From positions 49,654 to 113,653 of the forward strand of contig NZ_JSFK01000024.1 of the NCBI RefSeq assembly GCF_000783395.1: a DNA stretch of 64,000 nucleotides. Reading direction: 5' to 3'. A model generated the notes under the pieces. That model saw only the letters and a list, made by a program, of their open reading frames with translations, was not told where the DNA came from and searched no databases. The first letter of the stretch is position 1, and the number at the start of each line of letters is the position of its first letter. The DNA is from Pseudomonas chlororaphis. Its GTDB lineage: Bacteria > Pseudomonadota > Gammaproteobacteria > Pseudomonadales > Pseudomonadaceae. This document shows positions 16,146 to 24,509 of the stretch, one piece after another. The position numbers were made by a program, and so were the translations under genes.

Positions 16146-16838
16146 ATGTCAGAACAACTGCCCCATCTTGATCATTCGCTGTTCGAAGGAGCGTCCCCTT
16201 TGGGCGAACACAAACCACGCATTCTGCTGCTCTACGGCTCGACCCGCGAACGCTCGTTCAGCCGTCTGCTGGTAGAGGAGGCCGCGCGCCTGCTCGAACA
16301 CTTCGGTGCCGAAACACGCATCTTCAACCCGTCCGGTCTGCCACTGCCTGACGACGTTCCGGTCGACCATCCCAAAGTGCAGGAACTGCGCGATCTGGTG
16401 CTGTGGTCGGAAGGCCAGGTCTGGTGTTCGCCAGAACGGCACGGCGCCATGTCTGCCGTATTCAAGGCGCAGATCGACTGGATCCCGCTCGAACTCGGTG
16501 CAGTGCGTCCGACCCAGGGCAAGACCCTGGCCGTGATGCAAGTCTGCGGCGGTTCGCAGTCGTTCAACGTGGTCAACCAGTTGCGCGTACTAGGCCGCTG
16601 GATGCGCATGTTCACCATCCCCAACCAATCCTCGGTGCCGAAGGCCTACATGGAGTTCGACGACACCGGGCGGATGAAAGCGTCGCCGTTCTACGATCGT
16701 GTGGTCGATGTGATGGAAGAACTGGTGAAGTTCACCGTGCTGCTGCGCGATCAACAGGCGCATCTGGTCGACCGCTACTCCGAGCGCAAGGAAAGCGCCG
16801 AGCAATTGATGGCGCGGGTCAACCAGCGTTCGATTTGA
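16146..16838 (+). CDS. arsH: ArsH NADPH-dependent organoarsenical oxidase (flavoprotein)
   Basis: A 230-residue flavodoxin-like FMN protein. The core RILLLYGSTRERSFSRLLVEEAARLL is the FMN phosphate loop, and WCSPERHGAMSAVFKAQIDWIPL plus GGSQSFNVVNQLRVLGRWMRMFTIPNQSSVPKA are the conserved ArsH blocks. ArsH oxidises trivalent methylated or aromatic arsenicals to less toxic pentavalent forms and is often the last gene of Pseudomonas ars operons. A GC hairpin follows the stop. Confidence 0.93.
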   Translation: MSEQLPHLDHSLFEGASPLGEHKPRILLLYGSTRERSFSRLLVEEAARLLEHFGAETRIFNPSGLPLPDDVPVDHPKVQELRDLVLWSEGQVWCSPERHGAMSAVFKAQIDWIPLELGAVRPTQGKTLAVMQVCGGSQSFNVVNQLRVLGRWMRMFTIPNQSSVPKAYMEFDDTGRMKASPFYDRVVDVMEELVKFTVLLRDQQAHLVDRYSERKESAEQLMARVNQRSI

Positions 16839-16839
16839 G

Positions 16840-16862
16840 GCCGTCCCCCGGCGAGGGACGGC
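16840..16862. terminator. Hairpin after the ars operon
   Basis: GCCGTCCC-CCGGCGA-GGGACGGC is an eight-base-pair GC-rich stem right after the arsH stop. There is no T run, so it may slow transcription or protect the 3' end rather than act as a classical terminator. Confidence 0.5.
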
Positions 16863-16993
16863 TGCGTTCACGGGCGGCAACGGCGGGCGCAATCCAGCAT
16901 TGATTGATGGTGATCAACCTTGTGTCGGTCAGTTCGGCGCAGCCTTGGAAAGGTGCTGAACTCACTGCAAACACCTGCACAGGAGTCTTGACC

Positions 16994-18064
16994 ATGGCCA
17001 TGATGAAAGCGGCAATATTCGTCGAAAAGAATCGCATCGTGCTGGATGACAAACCGATCCCCGAGGTTGGCCCGCTGGACGCGCTGGTGCGTATCACCAC
17101 CACGACGATCTGCGGCACCGACGTGCATATCCTTCGCGGCGAGTATCCGGTGGCCAAAGGCTTGACCGTCGGTCACGAACCGGTGGGCGTGATCGAGAAG
17201 CTCGGCTCACAGGTGCGCGGATTTTTCGAAGGCCAACGGGTGATTGCCGGCGCGATTACCCCCAGCGGTCAAAGCTACGCCTGCCTGTGTGGCTGCGGCT
17301 CCCAGGACGGGCCGGACACTCGCCACGGTTTTCGCGCCACCGGCGGCTGGAAATTCGGCAACATCATCGATGGCTGCCAGGCGGAGTACGTCTTGGTCGA
17401 TGCCTTGGCCAACCTGTGCCCGATCCCCGACGGGCTCAGCGACGAACAAGTGCTGATGTGCCCGGACATCATGTCCACCGGGTTCTCCGGCGCCGAACGT
17501 GGCGAAGTCAGTATCGGCGACAGCGTTGCGGTATTCGCGCTGGGGCCGATCGGACTGTGTGCGGTGGCCGGGGCGCGGCTCAAGGGCGCGAGCGTGATCA
17601 TTGGTGTCGACGCGGTGGCCGAGCGCATGAGCGTCGCGCGGCAGTTGGGCGCGACCCATGTAGTCAACTTCAAGGACGGCGACGTGGTCGAGCAAATCAT
17701 GGCGTTGACCGACGGGCGCGGCGTGGATGTGTCCATCGAAGCCTTGGGCACCCAAGGCACGTTCGAATCTGCCTTGCGGGTGTTACGCCCGGGCGGACGC
17801 TTGTCGAGTCTGGGTGTTTACGCGTCGGACCTGCGCATTCCCTACGATGCCTTCGCGGCAGGGCTGGGCGATTACAGCATCGTCAGCACCCTGTGCCCCG
17901 GCGGCAAGGAACGCATGCGCCGGTTGATGGCGGTGGTGCAAAGCGGTGGCGTCGATCTGTCGCCGCTGGTGACCCACCACTTCAAACTCGACGATATCGA
18001 AGCCGCGTATGAACTGTTCGCGCATCAGCGCGATGGGGTGATGAAGGTGGCGATCACGCCTTGA
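16994..18064 (+). CDS. Zinc-dependent NAD(P)-linked alcohol dehydrogenase
   Basis: A 356-residue medium-chain dehydrogenase/reductase. TICGTDVHILRGEYPVAKGLTVGHEPVGVIEKLG holds the catalytic zinc site (Cys and the GHE motif), and FALGPIGLCAVAGARLKGASVIIGVD is the Rossmann loop. The structural zinc region is atypical: CLCGCGSQDGPDTRHGF is short and cysteine-poor, as in the secondary-alcohol and isopropanol dehydrogenase branch. The true start is 16994, preceded by ACAGGAGTC; the open frame begins 90 bases earlier. It probably oxidises secondary or short alcohols. No linked pathway gene is adjacent. Confidence 0.88.
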   Translation: MAMMKAAIFVEKNRIVLDDKPIPEVGPLDALVRITTTTICGTDVHILRGEYPVAKGLTVGHEPVGVIEKLGSQVRGFFEGQRVIAGAITPSGQSYACLCGCGSQDGPDTRHGFRATGGWKFGNIIDGCQAEYVLVDALANLCPIPDGLSDEQVLMCPDIMSTGFSGAERGEVSIGDSVAVFALGPIGLCAVAGARLKGASVIIGVDAVAERMSVARQLGATHVVNFKDGDVVEQIMALTDGRGVDVSIEALGTQGTFESALRVLRPGGRLSSLGVYASDLRIPYDAFAAGLGDYSIVSTLCPGGKERMRRLMAVVQSGGVDLSPLVTHHFKLDDIEAAYELFAHQRDGVMKVAITP

Positions 18065-18112
18065 TCGGCAATGCGCCCCGCACTGTTTACAGGTGCAGGG
18101 CGCAGGAATGCG

Positions 18113-18676
18113 TTACAGACTCAGGCGATGAATGACCTGGTGCGGATCATCAGGATCGCTGTGGGTTTCAAAGCCCAGTGATCGGGCGAGGTCGCGCATG
18201 GCCGTGTTGCTGGCCGAATCCACCGAATACAGATGCTTGAAACCGTTGTGCCGGGCGGCCTTGATCAGGTGTTCCATCAGTAACGTGCCCAGGCCCAGGT
18301 GTGTCCATTCATCGGCAACCGTGACGGCGCATTCACAGTCCTGCTCGCCCGTGGCGGCGTAGCGGCTGATGCCGATCTCGATCAATTCGCCATTTTCGTG
18401 AACCAGTGCGATGAAGGCCGCGCGTTGCTTGCAGTCGACGTCCATCAACTGATCGAGCAGCGCGGTGCCCGGCTCACTGATCTGCGCGAGAAAACGCAGG
18501 TGCCGGGACTCGGGCGACAAGCGCTTGATGAACGTGTATTCGCGTTCACGATCCTTGGCGGCCAGGGCACGGATCAAGACGTGGCGGCCATCCCTGAGCG
18601 ACTCGATCCAGTATTCACCTAGGTGCGCGGCATAGGCCGGCGCCGCGCGGTCATTGTGGTCTTTGACAGTGAGCAT
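18113..18676 (-). CDS. GNAT-family N-acetyltransferase (Pat-like domain)
   Basis: A 187-residue GNAT of the type found at the C-terminus of protein lysine acetyltransferases: HVLIRALAAKDREREYTFIKRLSPESRHLRFLAQISEPG, ECAVTVADEWTHLGLGTLLMEHLIKAARHNGFKHLYSVDSASNTAMRDLARSLGFE. The acetyl-CoA loop is HLGLGT. The start at 18676 (MLTVKD) is favoured because GGAGG lies eight bases ahead of it; an ATG five codons upstream overlaps that ribosome site. The family could acetylate proteins, but a small-molecule substrate is equally possible. Confidence 0.82.
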   Translation of the reverse strand: MLTVKDHNDRAAPAYAAHLGEYWIESLRDGRHVLIRALAAKDREREYTFIKRLSPESRHLRFLAQISEPGTALLDQLMDVDCKQRAAFIALVHENGELIEIGISRYAATGEQDCECAVTVADEWTHLGLGTLLMEHLIKAARHNGFKHLYSVDSASNTAMRDLARSLGFETHSDPDDPHQVIHRLSL

Positions 18677-18833
18677 GAGATGAGCCTCCATCGGGGCTGA
18701 ACGAGCAACGCGCAGGAGAGTGCGCTGAGTCTGTTCTACACCGATGTCAGCCCCGGAAGCTGATCTGGATCAGATTCCGACGCGCGGCCACTGTTTTTTA
18801 GCGGGCGATGGTGCTTCTGTTTCCGCAACAGGC

Positions 18834-20249
18834 TCAGCCCTGAGGTGGCTCGCGGGTGCTGCGTTGCGATGCGGGGCGCGGTTGCCCGTCGGGAATCGAC
18901 AAGGTCGCGCGCAGGCCGCCCTCAGCGCGGTTGACCAAAGTGATCCGTCCGCCCAACTGCGTGGCGATGGTATTGACGATGGTCAGTCCCAGCCCCGCGC
19001 CGTGGGCGTTGCCGCGACTGTAGAAACGTTCGAACAAGCGTGCCCGGTCCGTTTCATCAATGCCCGGCCCCTGATCTTCAACGCTCAAGTGATAGAAACC
19101 CTCGGCCTGACTGAGCAGCACGGTGATCACGCCGTGTTCGGGGGAGAAGTTCGCAGCATTGGTGATCAGGTTGTTCAGGGCAATGTCGATCATGCCGGGG
19201 CTGGCCATGATGTTGAACGGCTGGGCGCTGTCTTCAAAGGCCAGTTCCAGGTGTTTGCTCAGCAACCATGGCGTCAACTGGACCAGGCTGTTGCGCACGG
19301 TTTCGCTGAGGTCGATGGGTTGCAGCGGCGGCGGATTGGGTTTCGGTTCCAGGCGCGCCATGGTCAGCAACTGGTTGACCAGGCGACTGGTGCGGTCGAC
19401 CCCGGCGATCAGAAACGCCAGCGACTCGCGGCGTTCCTGCTCGGTGCCGGCCTCCTGCAGGTTCTGCGCATGCACGCGCAGCACCGCCAGCGGCGTACGC
19501 ATCTCGTGGGCGGCATCGGCGATAAAGCGCCGTTCACGGCCGAGCACTTCCTGAATCTGCGCCAGCATACGGTTGAGCGCCGCCTGCATCGGTTCCAGCT
19601 CACTGGGCAGCGGCGCCAGTTGCAACGGTTCCAGCGAACCACTGTGACGGGCGCGCAGAGTTTCGGCCATGTTCGCCAACGGCTTGAGGCCCCAGCCGAT
19701 GGCCAGCCAGACCATCGCCGCGAGTAGCAAGCTGCCGACCACGTTCGGCCACAGCGTGTGACGGACGATGCGGTCGACCAGATCGGCGCGGACATCGTCG
19801 CGCTCACCGACCCAGATGCGCAGGCCGTTCTGTTTGTCTTCAAGGAGAAAGGCGCGCCAGTGCCGATTGTTCAGATCCACCACGTCGCTGAAGCCGGGCT
19901 GCGTCGGTGGTGCCTTGAAGGACGGTGCGCTGGCGGTGTGCACCAACACATCACCGGCAGGATTCCACACCTGAAAAGCGATTTTGCGTTCGTACGGATG
20001 ACCCTCGCCGCGCGGCACCGCTTCGCCCAGCGCCGAGTTGAACGCCTGGTACAGTTCGGCGTGCTGTTTGCTGGCCAGTGGCATACGCATCACGCCTTGC
20101 AGCAGGCGCGCGTTCTGCGCCAATTGCGCGTCGTAGACCTCGGCGATTTCGTGGTTGCTGTCGTGCAGGTTGAACGTGCTGAGCACCGCGAGACCGGCCA
20201 GCAACAGGCCGATGATCAGGGTCAGCGTGCGGCGGCGGATCGACGTCAT
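18834..20249 (-). CDS. Sensor histidine kinase (QseC/PmrB-like)
   Basis: A 471-residue membrane kinase: TM1 (about 8-27), a periplasmic sensor of about 140 residues, TM2 (about 169-188), HAMP-like linker, dimerisation domain with the phospho-acceptor His248 in IADAAHEMRTPLAVLRVH, and ATPase domain with NLITNAANFS, DQGPGI and GAGLGLTIV. It overlaps the response-regulator gene by four bases and is the last gene of a seven-gene operon led by the thermostable-hemolysin gene. This placement suggests that it senses something made or controlled by the upstream enzymes. Confidence 0.92.
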   Translation of the reverse strand: MTSIRRRTLTLIIGLLLAGLAVLSTFNLHDSNHEIAEVYDAQLAQNARLLQGVMRMPLASKQHAELYQAFNSALGEAVPRGEGHPYERKIAFQVWNPAGDVLVHTASAPSFKAPPTQPGFSDVVDLNNRHWRAFLLEDKQNGLRIWVGERDDVRADLVDRIVRHTLWPNVVGSLLLAAMVWLAIGWGLKPLANMAETLRARHSGSLEPLQLAPLPSELEPMQAALNRMLAQIQEVLGRERRFIADAAHEMRTPLAVLRVHAQNLQEAGTEQERRESLAFLIAGVDRTSRLVNQLLTMARLEPKPNPPPLQPIDLSETVRNSLVQLTPWLLSKHLELAFEDSAQPFNIMASPGMIDIALNNLITNAANFSPEHGVITVLLSQAEGFYHLSVEDQGPGIDETDRARLFERFYSRGNAHGAGLGLTIVNTIATQLGGRITLVNRAEGGLRATLSIPDGQPRPASQRSTREPPQG

Positions 20250-20908
20250 CGACGCTCCTCCACCAGATAACCGACACCGCGAATGGTGCGGATCAGGTCG
20301 GTGGAAAACTTCTTGCGCAAGTGGTGGATGTGCACTTCGAGGGTGTTGCTTTCGGCTTCTTCGTTCCAGCCGTAAAGCAGCTGCATCAGTTGATCGCGGG
20401 TCATGACCCGGCCCGGCGGCGACAGCAGTTCGTGCAGCAACTGATATTCCTTGGGCGTCAGGGCCACGGGCTGGCCTTGATAGCTGACTTGCTGGGTGCC
20501 GGGGTTAAGGCTGATGCCGGCATGTTCGATCAACGCCTGGGCGCGTCCGGCACTGCGCCGCAACAAGGCGCGCAAGCGTGCCTTGAGCTCATCCAGGTCG
20601 AACGGTTTGATCAGGTAGTCGTCGGCCCCGGCGTCGAGCCCGGCGATGCGATCTTCGGTAGCGTCGCGGGCGGTCAGAATCAGCACCGGCAGATTCGAAC
20701 CGCTGTCGCGCAGGCGGCGCAGCACTTGCAGGCCGTCCATGCGCGGCAGACCGAGATCGAGCACGGCGACATCGAAGGTTTCACTGAGCAGCGCATGCAA
20801 CGCGCTGCTGCCGTCCTTGAGCCAGTCGACGGTGTAACCCTCGCGGCCCAGCGCCTGATGAATGCCTTCACCCAGCGCCACGTCATCCTCAACCAGTAAT
20901 AAACGCAC
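20246..20908 (-). CDS. OmpR/PhoB-family response regulator (QseB/PmrA-like)
   Basis: A 220-residue regulator: receiver domain with phospho-acceptor Asp51 (AVLDLGLPRMDG), Thr and Lys switch residues (LTARD, IKPFD), and a winged-helix output domain with LEVHIHHLRKKFSTDLIRTIRGVGYLV. It pairs with the overlapping histidine kinase gene. A box matching the PmrA/QseB pattern CTTAAG-N5-CTTAAG (one copy CTGAAG) is at 25271-25287 upstream of the operon, consistent with autoregulation. It starts 11 bases after the TPR gene stop. Confidence 0.93.
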   Translation of the reverse strand: MRLLLVEDDVALGEGIHQALGREGYTVDWLKDGSSALHALLSETFDVAVLDLGLPRMDGLQVLRRLRDSGSNLPVLILTARDATEDRIAGLDAGADDYLIKPFDLDELKARLRALLRRSAGRAQALIEHAGISLNPGTQQVSYQGQPVALTPKEYQLLHELLSPPGRVMTRDQLMQLLYGWNEEAESNTLEVHIHHLRKKFSTDLIRTIRGVGYLVEERR

Positions 20909-20919
20909 GCGGACTCCTG

Positions 20920-21564
20920 TCAGTCGAGTTTCTTGTTCACGTCCACCAGCAGGGCGGCGATCTCTTTGCGGCGCCCGGCATCGGCACTTTCCCGGCCCGG
21001 GCGCGGCGCGGCTTGTTGGGCTTTGATCAGCGCAGCTTTGGCTTCAGCGTAGCGCTTCTGACGGTAGAGGTGATCGCCCCAGAAGTACAGGCTGTCGATG
21101 CCGTTGGGGTTGAGTTGCAAGGCTTGCTTGAGCAGTTGCTCGGCCTTGTCGCTGTCGCCGAAGCCGATGGGCCAGCCGGGCACGCGGTCATACAGTGCGG
21201 CGAGGCTGGTGTAAGCCGAGCCTTGCAGGGCTTTGGGGTCGAGGGTCAGGGATTTCTCCAGGTCAGCCTTGGCGTCCTTGGCTTTGCCCAAGGCACCGAG
21301 GCCGCCCTCGGCACCGGCCCAACTGCTGGTGACGATGCCTTTCCAGATCCACGCTTCGGCCACCGCCGGGCGCTGCGTGGTGAACGTGTTGGCCTCGTTG
21401 GCCAATTGTTCGAATGCGGCGGCGCGCTGTTTTTCCGCCACTTCATATTGGATGTGCGCCCAGCTCTGCTGGATGCCCTCGAGGCGTTGCTGGTCGGCGG
21501 GTTCCAGCGCCCAGACGCTTTGACTCAGGGCGGCGAGCAACAGGCATGCGGATAGTTTTTTCAT
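20920..21564 (-). CDS. Periplasmic TPR-repeat protein
   Basis: A 214-residue protein with a signal peptide (MKKLSACLLLAALSQSVWA, cleavage likely after VWA) and TPR-like helices: AEAWIWKGIVTSS, AKADLEKSLTLDPKALQGSAYTSLAALYD and KAEQLLKQALQLNPNGIDSLYFWGDHLYRQKRYAEAKAALIKAQQA. It would be a periplasmic scaffold. It overlaps the upstream SDR gene by four bases and precedes the two-component genes by 11 bases, so it might link the enzymes to the sensor kinase's periplasmic domain. That link is inference. Confidence 0.8.
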   Translation of the reverse strand: MKKLSACLLLAALSQSVWALEPADQQRLEGIQQSWAHIQYEVAEKQRAAAFEQLANEANTFTTQRPAVAEAWIWKGIVTSSWAGAEGGLGALGKAKDAKADLEKSLTLDPKALQGSAYTSLAALYDRVPGWPIGFGDSDKAEQLLKQALQLNPNGIDSLYFWGDHLYRQKRYAEAKAALIKAQQAAPRPGRESADAGRRKEIAALLVDVNKKLD

Positions 21565-22370
21565 GGTTTTGGCGACTCGTGGTCAGGTTTTTCACTGAGG
21601 CGGCGGATCAGCGGCAACTGCTTGCGCAGGCCTCGATCAACCAGATGCGGGAGCAGATTGTTCAGGCGGACGAAGAAGCGTTCCGGCCAGCCCAGGTAGA
21701 GGTCGCGACGATCACCGGCAATCGCATGGATCACCGCCGAGGCCACGGTTTGCGGATCGTCGACGTTGGCCTTCAATGCGTCGTTCAAGGCCTGCGCGGC
21801 GGCGCTGTTCATCGAGGTGCGCGTGGCGCGCGGCGCGACGTACAGCACGCTGACGCGAGTGTCGGCGAGCTCCCGCCGCAGCGCCTCGGAAAATCCGCGC
21901 AAAGCGAATTTGCTCGCGCAGTAACTGGCGTAACCCGGGTAGCCGATCGAGCCATAGGTCGAGCCGACGTTGACCACCATCGCGCTGTCGGCCTGCTTGA
22001 GCAGCGGCAACAGCAGTTTGGTCAGGCACATCGGCGCACTGATATTCACCGCCAGCATCGCGTTGATATCACCGTCATCGAGCTGTTCGAGCATGGCGAA
22101 GTGATTGACCCCGGCGGCGTTGATCAGCAGGTTGATGCCACCGATGGCTTCGGCGGCGACCAGTACTTTGCGCCGGTCGCTGAGGAAGGTCAGGTCGGCG
22201 CCGACCCAGCACAACGAGTCGGGGTAGCGATTGAGCAGCGGTAGCAGTGCCTCCTGATGCCGCGCCACCGCGAGCACATGGGCACCGGCGGCGCACAAGG
22301 TTTCGGCGATGGCCAGGCCGATGCCGCCACTGGCACCGGTCAGCACCACCCGCGCATCACGCAGCTGCAT
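21561..22370 (-). CDS. Short-chain dehydrogenase/reductase
   Basis: A 269-residue SDR: cofactor motif TGASGGIGLAIAETL near the N-terminus, NAAGV, catalytic Ser-Tyr-Lys in NVGSTYGSIGYPGYASYCASKFAL (YxxxK as YCASK), and a basic residue pattern that fits NADP(H). The start at 22370 (MQLRDARVVLTG) is preferred; the frame is open further upstream inside the previous gene. It overlaps the haem-oxygenase-like gene by 14 bases and the TPR gene by four. Its job is probably a reduction or oxidation step on the product of the upstream ligase and oxidase. Confidence 0.88.
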   Translation of the reverse strand: MQLRDARVVLTGASGGIGLAIAETLCAAGAHVLAVARHQEALLPLLNRYPDSLCWVGADLTFLSDRRKVLVAAEAIGGINLLINAAGVNHFAMLEQLDDGDINAMLAVNISAPMCLTKLLLPLLKQADSAMVVNVGSTYGSIGYPGYASYCASKFALRGFSEALRRELADTRVSVLYVAPRATRTSMNSAAAQALNDALKANVDDPQTVASAVIHAIAGDRRDLYLGWPERFFVRLNNLLPHLVDRGLRKQLPLIRRLSEKPDHESPKP

Positions 22371-23031
22371 GTTGAGCCTCCGCGTCACGCGGCAAGCCAC
22401 GGAACATGTCGGTGTACAGGCGATAAACGACTTTCGAGGCATGGATCACGGCGGCTTGATCCTCCGGATCTTCGAGCTGATTCATCAGGCGCCGATAGGT
22501 TTGCATGTGCTCGATGTCGAGCGAACCGTGGGAGCTCAGGTAACTGAACGCCGTTTCCGGCAACGCCAGACGCTCGCGAATGCTGCCCGCCGCGTGGGTG
22601 GCCAGGGCGATGCTGGTGCCTTCGAGCACGTTGACCATGCCGAACAGACCGACCGGATTGCCACGGGCGATCAGGTCGTAAAGGAAGCTGACCATCAACT
22701 CGATCGACAACGACGGCTGACCGTCGCGCACCGCATCACGATCGCCGCCACACGCGGCGATGTCGTTGAGCACCCAGTGCTCGTGGCCGTATTCGTCTTC
22801 GATGTACTCGGCCACCGCTTTGCGCAGCCATTCCAGGCGCGTCGGCAGCCGCGCACCGCAAGCCATCATCAGCGGCACGGTGTGGCGCACGTGGTAATAC
22901 GCTTGCGCGAGAAACGCCCGATAGCTGTCGAGACTGACCTTGCCTTGCAGGGCATCGACGATGATCGGCAGGTTGAACAGTTCGTGGCGTTCCTGTTGCG
23001 TGGCTTCTTGCAGGGTGTCAAAAAAACTCAT
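22357..23031 (-). CDS. Haem-oxygenase-like diiron oxidase family protein (TenA-like fold)
   Basis: A 224-residue all-helical protein of the iron-containing redox enzyme type. Conserved acidic and histidine residues sit in YIEDEYGHEHWVLND (Glu80, His83), VLEGTS (Glu137) and SLDIEHMQTYR (Asp172, His175), which suits a two-iron site. Related enzymes of this fold, such as UndA, act on fatty acids or amino acids, but this sequence is clearly not UndA itself. It overlaps the ligase gene by four bases (ATGA) and the SDR gene by 14. The start at 23031 begins MSFFDTLQEATQQERH. Confidence 0.75.
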   Translation of the reverse strand: MSFFDTLQEATQQERHELFNLPIIVDALQGKVSLDSYRAFLAQAYYHVRHTVPLMMACGARLPTRLEWLRKAVAEYIEDEYGHEHWVLNDIAACGGDRDAVRDGQPSLSIELMVSFLYDLIARGNPVGLFGMVNVLEGTSIALATHAAGSIRERLALPETAFSYLSSHGSLDIEHMQTYRRLMNQLEDPEDQAAVIHASKVVYRLYTDMFRGLPRDAEAQHAAA

Positions 23032-24509
23032 GATGCGGACTCCTCGGAAACAGCGGATTCGGTCAATTGCGCGTGGTACTGCGCGACGATGGCGTCGCGG
23101 CGCGGGCGGCCATTGGCGGTGAGCAAGCCATTGGCGGCGGTGAAGGGTTGCGGCAGGCGCGTCCACTGATGCACCTGGGCGTAATCGGGCAAGGCCTCGT
23201 TGGCTTCAGCGACGGCAGCGGCCAGTTCGGCATCGGTGCAGTCCGGGCGATGCGGCCAGAGCAGGGCGTGATTGCGCGGCAAGGCCTCGCCGTAAACGAA
23301 GGCCTGGGCGATGTGGCGGCGCTGGGTCAGCTCGGACTCGACCCATTCCGGGTTGACGTTGCGCCCGAAACTGGTGACGAACTGGTGCTTCTTGCGGCCC
23401 TTGAGATAGAGAAAACCTTCCGGGTCGAACTCGCCCAGATCGCCGCTCGGCCACCACTCATCGGCGTACGGCGCGTCGCCCAGATAACCGAGCAGTGTCG
23501 AGCCCTTGATCAGCACTTCGCCGTCCTCGGCCAGCCGCACTTCAACATGCGGCAGCGGTCGGCCGACGCTGCCGGGGCGGCGTGCGCCGGGGCGATTGAG
23601 GCACACCACCGAGGCGCATTCGGACAGGCCGTAACCTTCATAAACCGGCAGCCCGACTCGTTGCGCGCGATGCAGCAGATCCTCCGAGACCCGCGCACCA
23701 CCGACAGCGGCAAAGCGCAGGGTTTGCGGGTCGAAGGCTTTCTGCTCGGCGGCGCTGACCAGCAACAGCAGCAACTGCGGCACCAGGATCAGACTCTCCG
23801 GTGCACGGCTGGCCAGATAACCGAGCAGACGCGGAATCTCGACGCCGCTAGCGCCCTGAATACCGATGGTTTTCTGGCCCGGCAAACTCAACATGGCGCC
23901 GGCATACAGCGCGGCGTAACAGCCTAGGTTCTCCAGCAGAATCGCCAACGGCAACAGCGCCAGATGATGCTGCGGGCCGGTCGCTTCGCTGGCCTGATCC
24001 AGCTCCCGTGCCACCCGCAGCAGGCTGTCGGCGCTCAGGCACACACCTTTCGGCGTGCCGGTGGTGCCGGAGGTGAAGGTGAGTTTTGCGGTACCGGCCG
24101 GCATGCGACTGGGGCCACTGAAGGAGCGGCACCAGAACTCGCCACGTTGTTCATAGCCAGCCGCGAGCAGTTCGGCACCCAGCTCCGGCTCGGCGATTAC
24201 CCGTTCGGCCTGGCTTTGCTCCAGACAATGAGCGCGTTGCGCCGCACTGAAAAACGGCGGCAGCGTCACGCAGGTCAGGCCTTCGAACAACACAGCCAGG
24301 TCCCAGAGCATCGCGTCGACGCCGTTGTCCAACGCCAGCGCAATCACCTGCGCCTGCTCGTCGCGCAAACGCTCCTGGCGATACAGCACCTCGGCGTACA
24401 TCGTGGCGTAATCGAGTTTCAGCGTGTCGCCCCACAGGGCCGTCGCGTGGTCATTGCGCCGGGCATGGTCGCGCAGGGTTTCCTGGAAGCGTTGCAGTTC
24501 AAGCGACAT
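23028..24509 (-). CDS. AMP-binding acyl-CoA synthetase-like ligase
   Basis: A 493-residue adenylate-forming enzyme. Motif A3 is LTFTSGTTGTPKGV (about 143-156), A5 is YEGYGLSECASVVC, A8 is SGDLGEFDPEGFLYLKGRKKHQFVTSFGRNVNPEWVE, and the C-terminal lysine motif resembles NGRPRRDAI. It activates a carboxylic acid, probably a fatty acid, as an acyl-AMP. The start at 24509 gives MSLELQRF and overlaps the end of the thermostable-hemolysin gene by 11 bases. With the neighbouring oxidase and SDR it forms a likely small lipid-modifying pathway. Confidence 0.88.
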   Translation of the reverse strand: MSLELQRFQETLRDHARRNDHATALWGDTLKLDYATMYAEVLYRQERLRDEQAQVIALALDNGVDAMLWDLAVLFEGLTCVTLPPFFSAAQRAHCLEQSQAERVIAEPELGAELLAAGYEQRGEFWCRSFSGPSRMPAGTAKLTFTSGTTGTPKGVCLSADSLLRVARELDQASEATGPQHHLALLPLAILLENLGCYAALYAGAMLSLPGQKTIGIQGASGVEIPRLLGYLASRAPESLILVPQLLLLLVSAAEQKAFDPQTLRFAAVGGARVSEDLLHRAQRVGLPVYEGYGLSECASVVCLNRPGARRPGSVGRPLPHVEVRLAEDGEVLIKGSTLLGYLGDAPYADEWWPSGDLGEFDPEGFLYLKGRKKHQFVTSFGRNVNPEWVESELTQRRHIAQAFVYGEALPRNHALLWPHRPDCTDAELAAAVAEANEALPDYAQVHQWTRLPQPFTAANGLLTANGRPRRDAIVAQYHAQLTESAVSEESAS

